A DNA stretch of 64,000 bases from Panorpa germanica (lineage: Eukaryota > Arthropoda > Insecta > Mecoptera > Panorpidae). A model generated the notes under the pieces. It searched no databases, had not been told where the DNA came from, and saw only the letters and a list, made by a program, of their open reading frames with translations. Position numbers and translations under genes: made by a program. Where the stretch lies: positions 21,186,535-21,250,534 of the forward strand of contig OY783203.1 in assembly GCA_963678705.1 (NCBI GenBank). Reading direction: 5' to 3'. Positions within the stretch are counted from its first letter, which is position 1. The number at the start of each line of letters is the position of its first letter. Positions 23,455 through 33,805 of the stretch are shown one piece after another.

Positions 23455-23990
23455 AAACAATCATTTAAGAGTATACTTAAGTGTCAAATCGATACAAAAG
23501 AAACATATTTTCGATAATGTTTTAAGACGACACAGTTAATATATAATTATTTCTATAATTACTACATGATAAAATAACATTTGAAGAATACTTTGTGAAA
23601 TTTTCATAAATAATTATCAAGAAATGAGGCATTGACAGCGAATTTTAGTAAACGTCACAAAAAAAAAGTAACATTGCGGTACCGCCCTTAACTCATCACT
23701 GGATTTTCTGAAATCGAAAGACCAATATGATTTCATTAGTTGATAGGTTTCTGCATGTAACGCTATCGAGTTTTTTTTATAATTTTTCAATTTTTTCCAG
23801 CACTTAGAAGTCATATTTCAAAATACGTTAAAATTAAAAAAAAAAACTCGACAACATTACTTTGGCATTTACAGGAAGAGTGTGCAAAATTTCAAAAAGA
23901 TCGGTGCAATAGATTTTGAGCTAGAAAGAAGGTACCGACTCTGAAAAAGCTGAACGCATTTAAATAAAATAATTAATAATAAATAATTTT
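23455..23990 (+). repeat. Dispersed repeat C, copy 1
   Basis: It resembles 28437-29060 (inverted) and 42588-42880 (shorter). Landmarks in order are GACGACACAGTTAATATATA, TTGACAGCGAA, AAACGTCACAAAAAAA, TTTCATTAGTTGATA and, at the 3' side, GATCGGTGCAATAGATTTTG with GAGCTAGAAAGAAGG. The last part is the best conserved and could derive from coding sequence, but this copy has no open frame. Element class unknown. Confidence 0.65.
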
Positions 23991-24906
23991 GTATCTCTGT
24001 AAAGCAGAGTGCGTTTTCAATGTAATTAATTAAATTTGACGTTAAATTGAACCAACGCACAACGCAACAAAATCACGTAAAAGATTTAAAAACATGTAAA
24101 TAATGTACTGGTATGTATAAAAATGTTTTAATAAAAGTAGTATCTGCTTTACAAAAGGGGGAGTGGGATTAAATTAGGTGTAAAACTGGCAATGTTTATG
24201 GTACGTATACATTCCGTAGCGTTTGGCGCTGTGATATGCTGTTGCTGTACTATTCCGTTCCGTTTTAACTTCTGCACTGAGGTAGATGTTCAGAGGTTCA
24301 GAGGTTCAAACTGAAGATAGCAGGAACTGAGGATTGTTTTGTGAGAATTAGCGAAGTGAGAAACAAAGCAAACAGCTCATTAAACACCAAGTACAGTGTT
24401 ACGGTGGTCCTTGCGTTACACAAACTGTAGCAATGTAGGCAATAGACGGCGATAGAAGGTGATAACACCATGCATAAAAACTTTGGATTTCCACATCCAC
24501 ATTACTCTGCGGGAACGACGGGAGGCAGAGGGATAAGAGGGCGGTGGTGGGAGGCTGAGAGAGTCTGTGACCCACATTATTTGGGAAACACTATTTGCTA
24601 ATTGTATCACATATAATAAATAACTATTCTAGTTGTAAGTAGCTCAACGGAGCTATTAGTGGGATAGTTTATGTTTGACACTAACTTTGTTCACGTAATT
24701 TGTACGAGAAGGTTGAACTCCTGTAAGTCTGCTACACAAAAAATATGTTAAATTATTTGATTTGGATTGTAACGGTTGTTGGGGTTGGTTTGTCGCGCTG
24801 TCATGCTGTTTTAGCATCACTACATCTTGTTAGAACTTAGTTGCATACCATATGGTCAAATAATTATCAAATGAAACAGGAACAGATCTCGACTATATAT
24901 ATATAA
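23991..24906. other. Non-coding; nothing recognised
   Basis: No gene or assigned repeat in this stretch; it ends at the Helitron terminus at 24907. Confidence 0.45.
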
Positions 24907-25289
24907 CTAGAGTTTACCCCCGTCGCAAGCGACGACTGTCTTTTGTGTGTGATTTCATTTCAAATTTTAAGTCCATTTTTAAATTGGAATATTTAACTCG
25001 TTCTATACAAATTTTTACATATAAACACAAATAATTTTTCATATAAACCGACTAATACAATACAATACAATTACAAAGTTACACAGCAAGGAAGGTTCAC
25101 TTTATTCCAGTTTTTCCAAAGTTACGAGTTTATAGGAAATTCAGGGAAAAATCCATGGATACCAAAAGTCTTAGAATTTTTTTATCTACGAAATAGGAAA
25201 TTTTCAAAAACTTCCCAGAGCCGTTTTCGAGTTACCATACAGTACCAAACACATACACATATAAGAACCTGGAACATTATAATATTGGA
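24907..25289 (-). mobile_element. Non-autonomous Helitron-like element, copy D2
   Basis: Read on the minus strand, it begins TCCAATATTATAATG after an A and ends in a perfect hairpin CGTCGCTTGCGACG, then GGGGTAAACTCTAG before a T. These are the expected Helitron termini: 5' TC, 3' hairpin plus CTAG, insertion between A and T. At 383 bp it is an internal deletion relative to copy D1. It has no coding capacity. Confidence 0.7.
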
Positions 25290-26578
25290 TACTGTCCTTT
25301 GTACTGTAACATTTTTATTTTATTGTACAATATACAGAGTTTGAGTTAAAATGAGTTAATAACGTTTAGGATGAGACGAGTTTCACCTTACTGTTTTTAG
25401 AATGAAATGTGGAGCAAAGATCAATTTTAGGATCAGGATAGGTCTAAAATTTTGGAGTATATGTAAAAAAAACAGAATAGAGATATGGGAACAGGGTTCA
25501 TAACAGGGACATAAATGTAAATTGTAAATGCCTTAGCCGGCTCATCATTTCACAACGAGGGTGGTAAAGCTCACCTTTTGTTGGACGATAAATATAAAAG
25601 TAAATGCTCAAACTAGCGTAAGAGAGTAAATAAAAACAAGACTTAAAAAAATGAGATGACGCGCAGCTCATACTGATTTCACCGAATAAGCTATAAAAAT
25701 ACCCAGTTCGAATACCACATGTTAAGTCATTGCTTTGCTTGAACGGTATTTTTTCTATAAAAAATCAATACTTTATCAACTTACATAACTTGCATTACTA
25801 AAACCACTGTAACTCGTAAAATAATGCTCACATTGTCATGAAATTTGGACATATTTCGTTTGAAGGTTGGTACCATTTATATGTCATCCTACGAACTTAT
25901 TGAGTGATGTGAAAAGGTAAAATAATGTAATGTAAGTAACATTTCGTGCCTTTTTACTATCATTTAACTTATTATGAACAAGAAAATGACTGTCTTTAAT
26001 ATACTGCCTTTATACATTCAGTATAAAACATTTTTAAATTTACTTTAAATCTATTTAGGGTTAAACTTAGACATGGCAAACAACAAAAGATGTTTGAACA
26101 CTAAGTGAAAATGATATTCATGCTTTTAAGTTATTGTTAACTTGGTTTCTCTATCTTATAGTGTATGCCCTTTGCCCTGTAGTGCAACCCCAATAATATG
26201 TTGTAAACAAACACAAACGCACACACTGAAATAAACTCCTACACATATACACTCTACTGTAATCGTGTATTCCACAAACAAAACGTTAGGTAATCCTAAG
26301 CTGGGCTTACGCCACAATTAGCAAGTTTCAAGACAAATGTACCGACTCCCGGAACCGGAATGTACGAGTATACAAGGGCAAACAAGTTTCAGAGCTTTAC
26401 TTTATTTACAAAAATAATAATTATGCGAGTAATTAACGATCTAAGATTATTGATTTAGTATTTAATGTCAAGTAACTTATAATATCGTATAGCAAAAGTT
26501 AAGTGCATTTTGGTCAGACTGTAGTTTGGGTTTTCTTTTGTACATACTCGTACATTAATAGAAATGTAATACATAATA
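25290..26578. other. Non-coding; nothing recognised
   Basis: No gene or repeat family assigned. Confidence 0.45.
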
Positions 26579-26747
26579 CACGAGGTGCGGTTATTAAATG
26601 ACGAGACTGACCCCAAACGCCAGCGATTGACAGCTGTTTATTGTGAAGCTTTCTCTTTCGAATGCAGTGTCTCTCGCTTCTGTAAACCAATCAGTTTAGC
26701 CGTAGCCTTCGTCCTCCATTAGAGTTGTTTTTTATTTCGCCGAAAAA

Positions 26748-27045
26748 ATGTTAAGTGTAACAATAGAGCAATGAATTGTTGTGAAATTTCACATGAAACT
26801 TGGATAAACCGCTACTGAAACTTATAATTTATTGAAGGAAATGTATGGTAATGAATGTTTATAATAATGCGTGCACTTGTTTTTGAGTGGTTTAAGCGTT
26901 CTTAAGATGGCCCGGAAGACGATTCTGATTCGATCTGACCGTTGGTTAAGTATTCGTACGATTGCTGAAACTGTAGCTATTGATAAAGAGTCCGTACGGC
27001 AAATTTTACATAACAATTTTAACATACAAAAAGTGTGTGCGTAAA
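26748..27045 (+). pseudogene. mariner transposase N-terminal remnant
   Basis: From the ATG at 26748 the reading is MLSVTIEQ, stop, IVVKFHMKLG, then NLLKEMYGNE, FLSGLSVLK, and finally SIRTIAETVAIDKESVRQIL followed by HNNFNIQKVCA. This is the paired helix-turn-helix N-terminal region of a mariner transposase (RSIRAIAETVGIDKESVRQIL in the family). It has stops, shifts and a small deletion, and it ends where the Helitron begins, so no catalytic domain follows. Confidence 0.8.
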
Positions 27046-27582
27046 TAAGTTACCAAGGTTAGCCTATATACAGAATTTCAACTTTCTAGCACAATTTTTA
27101 CTCCCGGCAAATACTGTCCCCGTGCCCCGAAATAAAATTTTGAAATTTTGAATTTTTTTTTATTAATAATATACTTAATTATTTTAGAATCCAGAATATG
27201 AACTTTCTCCAAAGTTCCCTACCGGGCCCTCAATTTTTTCAACGCACCCCTTTTTCTATTTTTGAATTTCTAATTTTTGAAAAGTATCAGTTTTGACCAT
27301 TTTAATACACATGCAAAATTTCACCTTTCTATCTTTTACGAAAAAAAAGTTATACAGCAAAAAAGAGGCCAACTTTTTTTCAGTTTTTCCAAAATTACGG
27401 GTTTCCAGGAAATTCAAGGAAAATCCAGGGACGCCAAAAGTCTTAGAATTTTTTTCTATACAAAATAGGAAATCTTCAATAAACATTGACGGAGCCGTTT
27501 TCGAGCTACCATACAAAATTCAGTACCAAACATATAAGAATATGAGAATATAAACATACAGTTCGAACATTATAATATAGGA
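27046..27582 (-). mobile_element. Helitron-like element, copy D3, nested in mariner
   Basis: Matches family D in reverse orientation: the right border carries CATTATAATATAGGA (inverse of the TCCTATATTATAATG start), and the interior shares AATTTTTTTCTA and CCAGGAAATTCAAGG with D1. The left border lacks the hairpin and CTAG end, so this copy is 3' truncated or the border was lost. Open frames on both strands inside it are repeat sequence, not genes. Confidence 0.6.
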
Positions 27583-27636
27583 ATCAAAATAAAATGTGTT
27601 ACAGCGTCAGTCTCGTTATTTAATAGCCGTATCTTG

Positions 27637-27968
27637 TAGATCGTCGGTTATACTTAACATAAAATCAATTTAAAAAACTTCCGAATTCAAATTATATAAA
27701 AAAAATCAACTAATCTAAATAATATAAGCGTCGTTTAACCTCGGTAATTGGGGTTGCTTAAGCTACAGCTAGAATAATTAAAAAACGGATAATCCAAGTG
27801 ATATTTCAAACAGCATTTAGTATTACTACAAGTATACTACTGTATACTTGTATTTATCAGCTTTTATTTTGTTGTAATTCAGGGTAAAATCAATCTATTC
27901 GTATTTGTAATATAGTGTAGGAATAAAATACGAAACGTCTATTTAAGGAAAGTTATAAAAGCACTTAC
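27637..27968. other. Probable intron sequence flanking the host exon
   Basis: AT-rich DNA without repeats recognised; on the minus strand it follows the splice donor of the exon at 27969-28091. Confidence 0.4.
27963..27968 (-). promoter_or_regulatory. Splice donor of the host exon
   Basis: Minus-strand CTCG followed by GTAAGT matches the consensus 5' splice site. Confidence 0.6.
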
Positions 27969-28091
27969 CGAGTTCCGGGCCACATACTCGAGGGATGATT
28001 TCCAAAATAGCGGAACAGGACGCATCTTCAAAACACAGCTGCCTGGCTAAAAGGCAGTTGAGTATCGCAACCGCTGTTTTGATGTTTGGTC
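27969..28091 (-). CDS. Host gene exon, cysteine-rich; GDNF-receptor-like (GDNF/GAS1 domain) protein
   Basis: On the minus strand the segment is preceded by CCTTTACTTGCAG, a good splice acceptor, and followed by GTAAGTGC, a canonical donor. The 123 nt between have one fully open frame in phase 1 at both ends: PNIKTAVAILNCLLARQLCF, then EDASCSAILEIIPRVCGPEL. Cysteines at a regular spacing with LARQLC…DxxCSxxL…C are typical of the GDNF/GAS1 repeats of GDNF-family receptor-alpha-like cell-surface proteins of insects. Codon use and base composition differ clearly from the AT-rich surroundings. No other exon of the gene was found in the window, so the gene must have very long introns or the neighbours lie outside. 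The splice structure is seen directly. The family name is from memory of the motif and less certain. Confidence 0.65.
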
Positions 28092-28096
28092 CTGCA
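28092..28096 (-). promoter_or_regulatory. Splice acceptor of the host exon
   Basis: Minus-strand TTGCAG with a pyrimidine-rich CCTTTACTTG before it marks the 3' end of the upstream intron. Confidence 0.6.
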
Positions 28097-28436
28097 AGTA
28101 AAGGAAACAAAATAATTAATGTACAGTAGAATTACTTTTCGTTAGGCATCCTCGTAACATAAATTGCTTACGGATGGATTACTTAAATTAGAGCTCCAAA
28201 TGATTATCAGTTTACAAAGTTATACATTGGTTACTAAAACGGGTTATTTTGAACAATTTAATTTCAAGAATCTTCGATATATGTTTGACATAAAAATAAA
28301 TGACCGTGTTGTATTTTATTTAGGTTTGTATGTTTCGTTTTTTCATTTTTCTTTTTCTGACTTAAGGAGAGGGTAAGGTTTCAGTTTCTTTTTTTTATTT
28401 ATTTATGTTATATTAATGTACAACATATTCAACAGT

Positions 28437-29060
28437 TTATTGTGAGAAAATGTCAAGTCGATTCAAGTAAAACTGTCGGAGATATAGAGTTTTAAGTCTT
28501 CACCTCTTGGTCTGGTTTCGTCTTTTTTTGAAACTTTTAAACGCGTTTTTCTTACACTTAACGTTTTCAGAGTTGGTGTCCTCTCTAGCTCAAAATCTAC
28601 TGCACCGACCCTTTTGAAATTTTCCACTCTTTCTTTACATAAATTCCGAGGTAACACTGTCGAGTTTTTTTGTTTTCTTGTAATATTAACGTAATTTAAA
28701 ATAACAAAATTTCTGATTTTTTTCATGAAAGATCGGTATTTTGACACCTGTTTGAGTCCTGTAAAAAAATTGAATATTATAAAAAAATCGACAGGGTTAT
28801 CTACAGAAACTTCTCGACTAATGAAAACATTTTGGTTTTTTGATTTCAGATAATCCAGTGAATCTACATAAACCTTTTTTTGTGACGTTTGCGGGCATTC
28901 GCTGTCAATGGCTCTTTTCTTGATATTTATTTATGAAAATTTCACAAAGTATTCTTTAAATATTATTATATCATGTAGTAATTATAGAAATAAATATATA
29001 ACTGTGTCGTCGACACAAAACATTATCGAAAAAATGTTTCTTATTTATTGATTTGACCAT
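28437..29060 (-). repeat. Dispersed repeat C, copy 2
   Basis: Inverted relative to copies at 23455-23990 and 42588-42880, and the longest of the three. Read on the minus strand it ends with an open 94-codon stretch (28463-28747) that includes VENFKRVGAVDFELER. The same residues can be read in copy 1 with small changes, which hints at former coding function, but no known family was recognised. Confidence 0.6.
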
Positions 29061-29404
29061 AACCACCAGTCACCCCTTAAACACAGGGTCGGATGTAGGG
29101 GGGGGCAACTAATCTATCTTTACTATTTTGATTTTATTCTTTTTTCAGCAATGAAAAAGGGAATATTATACATTTTGTATATAAAAATTAGATAAATTCG
29201 TTACTGTTTAAATATTACATTTGGAAAAACCGTTTATCCTTTTAAAGTAAAATGCAAATTCTTAAAATTACCTAATTTTATATTTTATTACGAGCATTTG
29301 AACACTAAACTAAAGTTCAATGTAATTCTTAATACTGTAAATGGTAAATATGATATATGGTTTTTGTTTCGCTTTTAGCCTTTGTTTGCTATAACCTTAA
29401 GTAT
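29061..29404. other. Non-coding flank of the LTR element; GTAT target copy at 29401-29404
   Basis: AT-rich DNA containing a short G run at 29098-29105. The last four bases, GTAT, are the left target-site duplicate of the LTR retrotransposon. Confidence 0.6.
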
Positions 29405-30211
29405 TGTTGTAAGTACGCATAAGTCGTACTTATCCTTCCTATTTTTAATATAAATGTTATTTATTTTATAAGAATTATATTACGTTATCTTTAATTTTAG
29501 TATTAATATTGTAATAAATAATTATTTGTATTTAGCGCTTGTAAACATTGACTCTGGTCTGTGGAGATTTTATATTGTTTTAATGCTGGTAACTCAGTAT
29601 TGGCACATTGTGATGTGAAATAAATCATTATATATTAATCTGCACGCTAGTCAGAAAGTCAGTCTTCTCCTGAGTCTCAACCAAGTGTTTACTAATTGTA
29701 CTTCGTTCGTACAATACTCCAATTGTAACATCTAAGTATTCAATAGTGAGCACATTTTAACTATTAATCAAATTATAACACTAGAATTACATTTTGTTTT
29801 ATATCTGGCATCTTTATTAATCCAATAAAATACTATTGTAATTAAGTACGTAGATATAATATTACAACGAATAAATGATATATTTTAATAAAAGTGTTTG
29901 TATTAATAGTAATAAAAAGATACTAATTGTTCAACCGTCGTATGTTGCAACGAGGTTACTTTAGACCGCTCAAGTATTCTCTAATTGCAACAATACACCG
30001 TCTTAACAAGAATCCTATTAATCATCTGAAGAGACTTAATTCTTATCAACGTGAGTAATTCAAGAAGGTGGATGATCGTCAAACTGAAGAATCTACTTCC
30101 AGAAACTAGCAACACTGCGTGATGTATTAGCAAGCTGAGTAATCGCCTTTAGAACGACCATCAGCATCTTCACACATTTTTTACATCTGACTACCAACCT
30201 TACTCACAACA
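29405..30211 (+). repeat. 5' LTR
   Basis: 807 bp from TGTTGTAAGTACGC to CTTACTCACAACA. Positions 29405-30143 match 34045-34783 with no difference noticed. The final 68 bases (from about 30144) diverge from the 3' LTR except for the common last 13, CTTACTCACAACA. Confidence 0.9.
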
Positions 30212-30213
30212 AA

Positions 30214-30231
30214 TGGTGTCAGGTGGGGTCT
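30214..30231 (+). promoter_or_regulatory. Primer-binding site (candidate)
   Basis: TGGTGTCAGGTGGGGTC begins two bases after the 5' LTR and starts with TGG, complementary to a tRNA 3' CCA. TGGTGTCAG is a known start among gypsy-group elements. The tRNA may be a leucine type, but that was not checked. Confidence 0.65.
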
Positions 30232-30680
30232 CGAAGAGATATTCCTACACATAAATATCCAAGAGGTACGCCCAAAAATTTTTTTTCTATATATTCTACA
30301 CCTGGATGCAGATCAATTAATCTGGATGCCACTACGCCGATGGATTATTTCCAAAAATTGCCGAAGAGTACGAGATAGAACGTCAATTCATCTGTATTTC
30401 ACATAATTTTTCTACAAGTCCGGCGGATGCAAAAACTACAGCCAGCTGAACCTGGAAAAAGAAATCTTTTGCCGCCCCGGGAATGGATGGATGCTTCTAG
30501 AACATTTGGAATAATCTAAATCGATGTTGGTCGCGTGCAGAATTCCGCACACAGCTGTGTATAGATTATAATCACTGATAAGAAAATCTTTAAGTATAAT
30601 AAGACAGTATCTTTCTTTTTGTATATAATTATTATTATAAATTGATAATTGTATTTTTTTTATTAATAGCATTATTTTTA

Positions 30681-30930
30681 ACGAGGCTATCATTTTTTTT
30701 AGTATTATATTCAGTACTTTTGAATATTTACTATAATCCAAGCATTTTTTTAGTAGCAACGTTGTTAATGAGGCTATTGATATTTTTTTTTAGTATTATA
30801 TTCAATACTTTTGAATATTTGCTATAATCCAAGTATTTTTTTGTAGCATCCTTGTCCATCATTGAAGCTATTAATTTTTTTATAGTATTATATCCAATAC
30901 TTTTGCATATTTACTATAATATTTTTTATA
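30681..30930 (+). repeat. Three tandem imperfect copies in the LTR-element leader
   Basis: Units of about 88-93 bp start near 30681, 30769 and 30862. Each contains GAGGCTAT or GAAGCTAT, a T run, AGTATTATATTCA, TACTTTTGAATATTT and CTATAATCCAAG or a close relative. They lie between the primer-binding site and gag. Confidence 0.75.
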
Positions 30931-31230
30931 ATTGTTTCCGCAATTATACTAATTTATGTTAATATTTTTTTAGAACAACATCTTTTTTTGAACGAGAGGG
31001 AATTTTGAAAAGGAGAAGTAAAGAGCTGAAGCAGTTAGATAGCAGTCTGTTCAATCAGAGAGACTACCTTCCTGTTACAACTGCGGTGTCTGAGCCCCAT
31101 CGGAAATTTCCTGTGAGTTACTGTTTTCGCTAACAATTTTTCCTTGTCAGAATCCTATTTTTCGGAGAGTCGTTTATTGGTACAAAATAATCTTTAGTCT
31201 GTATATTATATATAACTTTAATTAAGTACA

Positions 31231-33729
31231 ATGGCACCGAACGTTCATTCCCTCACATTAGTTGAGAATACAATCAATCTAATCAATGAGTTTTCAAAAA
31301 ATTTAGAAGTCCAATCAACATCCTTAACAATAGTTGAATTAAAAATCAAAAACTTAGATAAAGCTTGGGTTAAATATAGTAGTATCGTAGAAGCACTGCT
31401 TCCAATTCTAAAAAATGAAGAAGCTACGGCTATCGTTAGTAAGTCTATGGAAGTTGAAAGTATTTATGACGACACTCTTATTTACTTGTTGAATTATAAG
31501 CAAACATTTGAGAATGATACACATATTGTAGACGACTCAAAAAGCATAGATTCAATAAAAAATCTGAACTTAAGTCCAATGCAACTAACCGTTTTTGATG
31601 GAGAATATACTAATTGGCAAAGTTTCATGGAATTATTTACAAATTTAATTCGTAATAATAGCAAACTATCAAACATTGAAAAAATGCATTATTTAAAATT
31701 AAATTTGACAGGAGAACCACTCAAACTCATAAAGAATTATCCTTTAACAAACGATAATTATGAAATTGTTTGGAACATCCTTTGTAAACGTTATGATAAC
31801 AAGGTAGCACTTATTGAAACCTATTTAAACAATTTGATAAACTACAATGTTATACGTTTAGAATCAGAAACTAATATCAAAAATTTTTTAGACGAAATTA
31901 ATGAATCGATTAGAGCATTAACCGAGTTGGGAATATATTCTAATCATTCAGATTTTATTTTTATACATTTTTTAAAGACCAAGTTAGATTTTAACACATT
32001 AAAGGAATGGGAAAACAGAAATACTTCTGAATTACCAACCCTAAATGATTTTACGAATTTTCTTGAAACACGGTGGCGCACTCTAGAAAGAAGAAGGCAT
32101 GTTGAATTTAAAACAGATTCAAGTCATTCTATTTCTAGTAGTGAACCAGTTTCAAGTGAACAATTTGCTAACGAAGTCGAAACAAAATTTAAAACTTTTT
32201 TTTGTAACTATTGTAAAAAAAATGGTCATTTAGAGAAATATTGTTTTATCAAGAAGGAAAATGCGGATACGGTATATCCTGTCGCGCAAATTAATATTTG
32301 TAGGAGAGATACGGTATTTTCAAAACCTTCTGTTTATTGTAAAAGATCGAGACATCTTGAATCTGATGGTCCTCAAGTATCTTTTACTAAAAATACAAAA
32401 CAAAATTCACGTTCTTTTTATAATCACCATTTACGTAAATTTAATAGTTTAAATAAAAATATTGAGATTAAAGAAATACAAAATACCAATGATATAACAA
32501 ATTTTAACTGTAACAATGAAAATGTTATTGACAAGCAAACAGCTGACACTGTTCAATTCAGAATAGTCGCAGCCAAAGCAAAGACTGTATCATTTTTATT
32601 GGACACTGGTTCTCAAATTTCTTTAATTAAACAAAATATTTTAAAAAATAATATCAAAATAGATAGTACATCTAAAGTGTTATTAAAGGGAATCTCTGAA
32701 GGCACGCCTTATACTTTAGGTTCACTAAAAACTTCTATAATTTTAGATAGTTCTAGGTCGAAACAAACCTTTCAGGTTGTGTCAGAGGACTTTCCCATTC
32801 AGCAAGATGGAATCATAGGATTAGATATTTTACGTACATTTAAAGCAGTAATTAATTTGGAAACAAACAGCGTACAATTCTCACAACATGGCAAAATGTT
32901 TGAATTACCATTATTGAACATAAACAGTATTATCATAGTTCCAGCACGTACTAGGAAATTAATTCCTATGTCGGGTTCTACGGTAGGAGTTTGTGTAGCC
33001 AAGGAATTGCTACCTGAAGTTTTTTTAGCCAACGCATTAATTAATCCTGTTAATAATACTTTTTATATATCAATAACTAATTCCTCAGCAAAAGATGTAA
33101 TACTTAACAATTTTAAACCAGATATTATTCCAATAAATAAATTTAATTTTTACCATTTTTTGAAAAGAAATCCTAACGATCCTAAAAGATCCTTACGACA
33201 TCTTTTATTTAATAATATAGACTTTTCAAATGTTAATTCAAAATACTTAACAGATTTAATGGAAATCTGTAATAATTTTAATAACATATTTTTTTTCCCG
33301 GTAGATAAGTTATCTTGTGCGAGTGCACTGAGTGACTCACCTAACCCTGTAAACATTAAGCCGCATAGATTATCTCATGCGCATAAAGAAATTGTTGAGA
33401 AGCATATCCAAGAACTGTTGGCTAACAACATTATTGAAAAATGCGACTCACAGTTTAACGCACCTCTGTTAATGGTACCTAAAAAAGCAGATGTGTCGGG
33501 GAACAAACAATTTTGCGTTGTAATCGACTATCGTAAACTTAATGAACAGACGACAAGTGATGTTTATACTTTGCCTCTCGTACATGACATACTAGACCAA
33601 TTTAGTGGTGCAAAATATTCTTCTACGATTGATTTAGCTACAAATAAATTTACTAGTAATAAACCAAAATTTAAATTAAATTTTGATAGAAGGGTCAATT
33701 CTTTTTTTCACCTAGAAAGTATACGGTAG
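31231..33729 (+). CDS. Gag-Pol fusion, truncated in reverse transcriptase
   Basis: The 832-residue frame starts ATGGCACCGAACG at 31231. Residues about 105-260 form a Gag region (FDGEYTNWQSFMELFTNLIR, KMHYLKLNLTGEPLKLI) that resembles DUF1759, the domain of BEL/Pao Gag proteins. A CCHC zinc knuckle follows at 325-338 (CNYCKKNGHLEKYC). A retropepsin with active-site LLDTGS at 456-461 and IIGLDIL near 528 comes next. From about 708 a Ty3/gypsy-type RT begins: HIQELLANNIIEKC, VIDYRKLNEQTTSDVYTLPL, STIDLA with the first catalytic aspartate at 801. Immediately after, a deletion joins unrelated codons and the frame stops. The YxDD box, RNase H and most of integrase are gone. Gag, and perhaps protease, could still be made, and could help or be helped by complete relatives. 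Confidence 0.85.
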   Translation: MAPNVHSLTLVENTINLINEFSKNLEVQSTSLTIVELKIKNLDKAWVKYSSIVEALLPILKNEEATAIVSKSMEVESIYDDTLIYLLNYKQTFENDTHIVDDSKSIDSIKNLNLSPMQLTVFDGEYTNWQSFMELFTNLIRNNSKLSNIEKMHYLKLNLTGEPLKLIKNYPLTNDNYEIVWNILCKRYDNKVALIETYLNNLINYNVIRLESETNIKNFLDEINESIRALTELGIYSNHSDFIFIHFLKTKLDFNTLKEWENRNTSELPTLNDFTNFLETRWRTLERRRHVEFKTDSSHSISSSEPVSSEQFANEVETKFKTFFCNYCKKNGHLEKYCFIKKENADTVYPVAQINICRRDTVFSKPSVYCKRSRHLESDGPQVSFTKNTKQNSRSFYNHHLRKFNSLNKNIEIKEIQNTNDITNFNCNNENVIDKQTADTVQFRIVAAKAKTVSFLLDTGSQISLIKQNILKNNIKIDSTSKVLLKGISEGTPYTLGSLKTSIILDSSRSKQTFQVVSEDFPIQQDGIIGLDILRTFKAVINLETNSVQFSQHGKMFELPLLNINSIIIVPARTRKLIPMSGSTVGVCVAKELLPEVFLANALINPVNNTFYISITNSSAKDVILNNFKPDIIPINKFNFYHFLKRNPNDPKRSLRHLLFNNIDFSNVNSKYLTDLMEICNNFNNIFFFPVDKLSCASALSDSPNPVNIKPHRLSHAHKEIVEKHIQELLANNIIEKCDSQFNAPLLMVPKKADVSGNKQFCVVIDYRKLNEQTTSDVYTLPLVHDILDQFSGAKYSSTIDLATNKFTSNKPKFKLNFDRRVNSFFHLESIR

Positions 33730-33805
33730 TTAATAGGAATAGATTGAAGAGATTTTGTACCAATGAACAAAACCTTGACGTGTTAGATGGATTTTGTCAG
33801 GGATG
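33685..33805 (+). pseudogene. Remnant of integrase C-terminus of the LTR element
   Basis: In a frame different from gag-pol the plus strand reads KYTVVNRNRLKRFCTNEQ and ends NLDVLDGFCQG before a stop. The VNRNRLKRF pattern resembles the end of gypsy integrases (VHVNRLKPF). This marks the far side of the large pol deletion, whose junction lies near 33640-33690. Confidence 0.5.

Larger units (their letters stand above)
26579..27636 (+). mobile_element. mariner element carrying a nested Helitron
   Basis: The ends are CACGAGGTGCGGTTATTAAA and the inverse of CAAGATACGGCTATTAAATA, with a further shared ACGAGACTGAC, each flanked by TA (26577-26578 and 27637-27638). The first part holds a plus-strand transposase start. 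From about 27046 the sequence is Helitron family D, and only about 50 bp of mariner remains on the far side. The catalytic region is therefore missing, replaced or deleted. This mariner family differs from the one at 14748-15334. Confidence 0.75.

Noticed and set aside
30436-30827. Overlapping frames on both strands in the LTR-element leader
   Set aside because: Low-complexity isoleucine/leucine-rich translations of the AT-rich tandem repeats.
30681-30930. Three evenly spaced repeats considered as a CRISPR-like array
   Set aside because: The repeats are tandem and imperfect without unique spacers, and the sequence is a eukaryotic retrotransposon leader.
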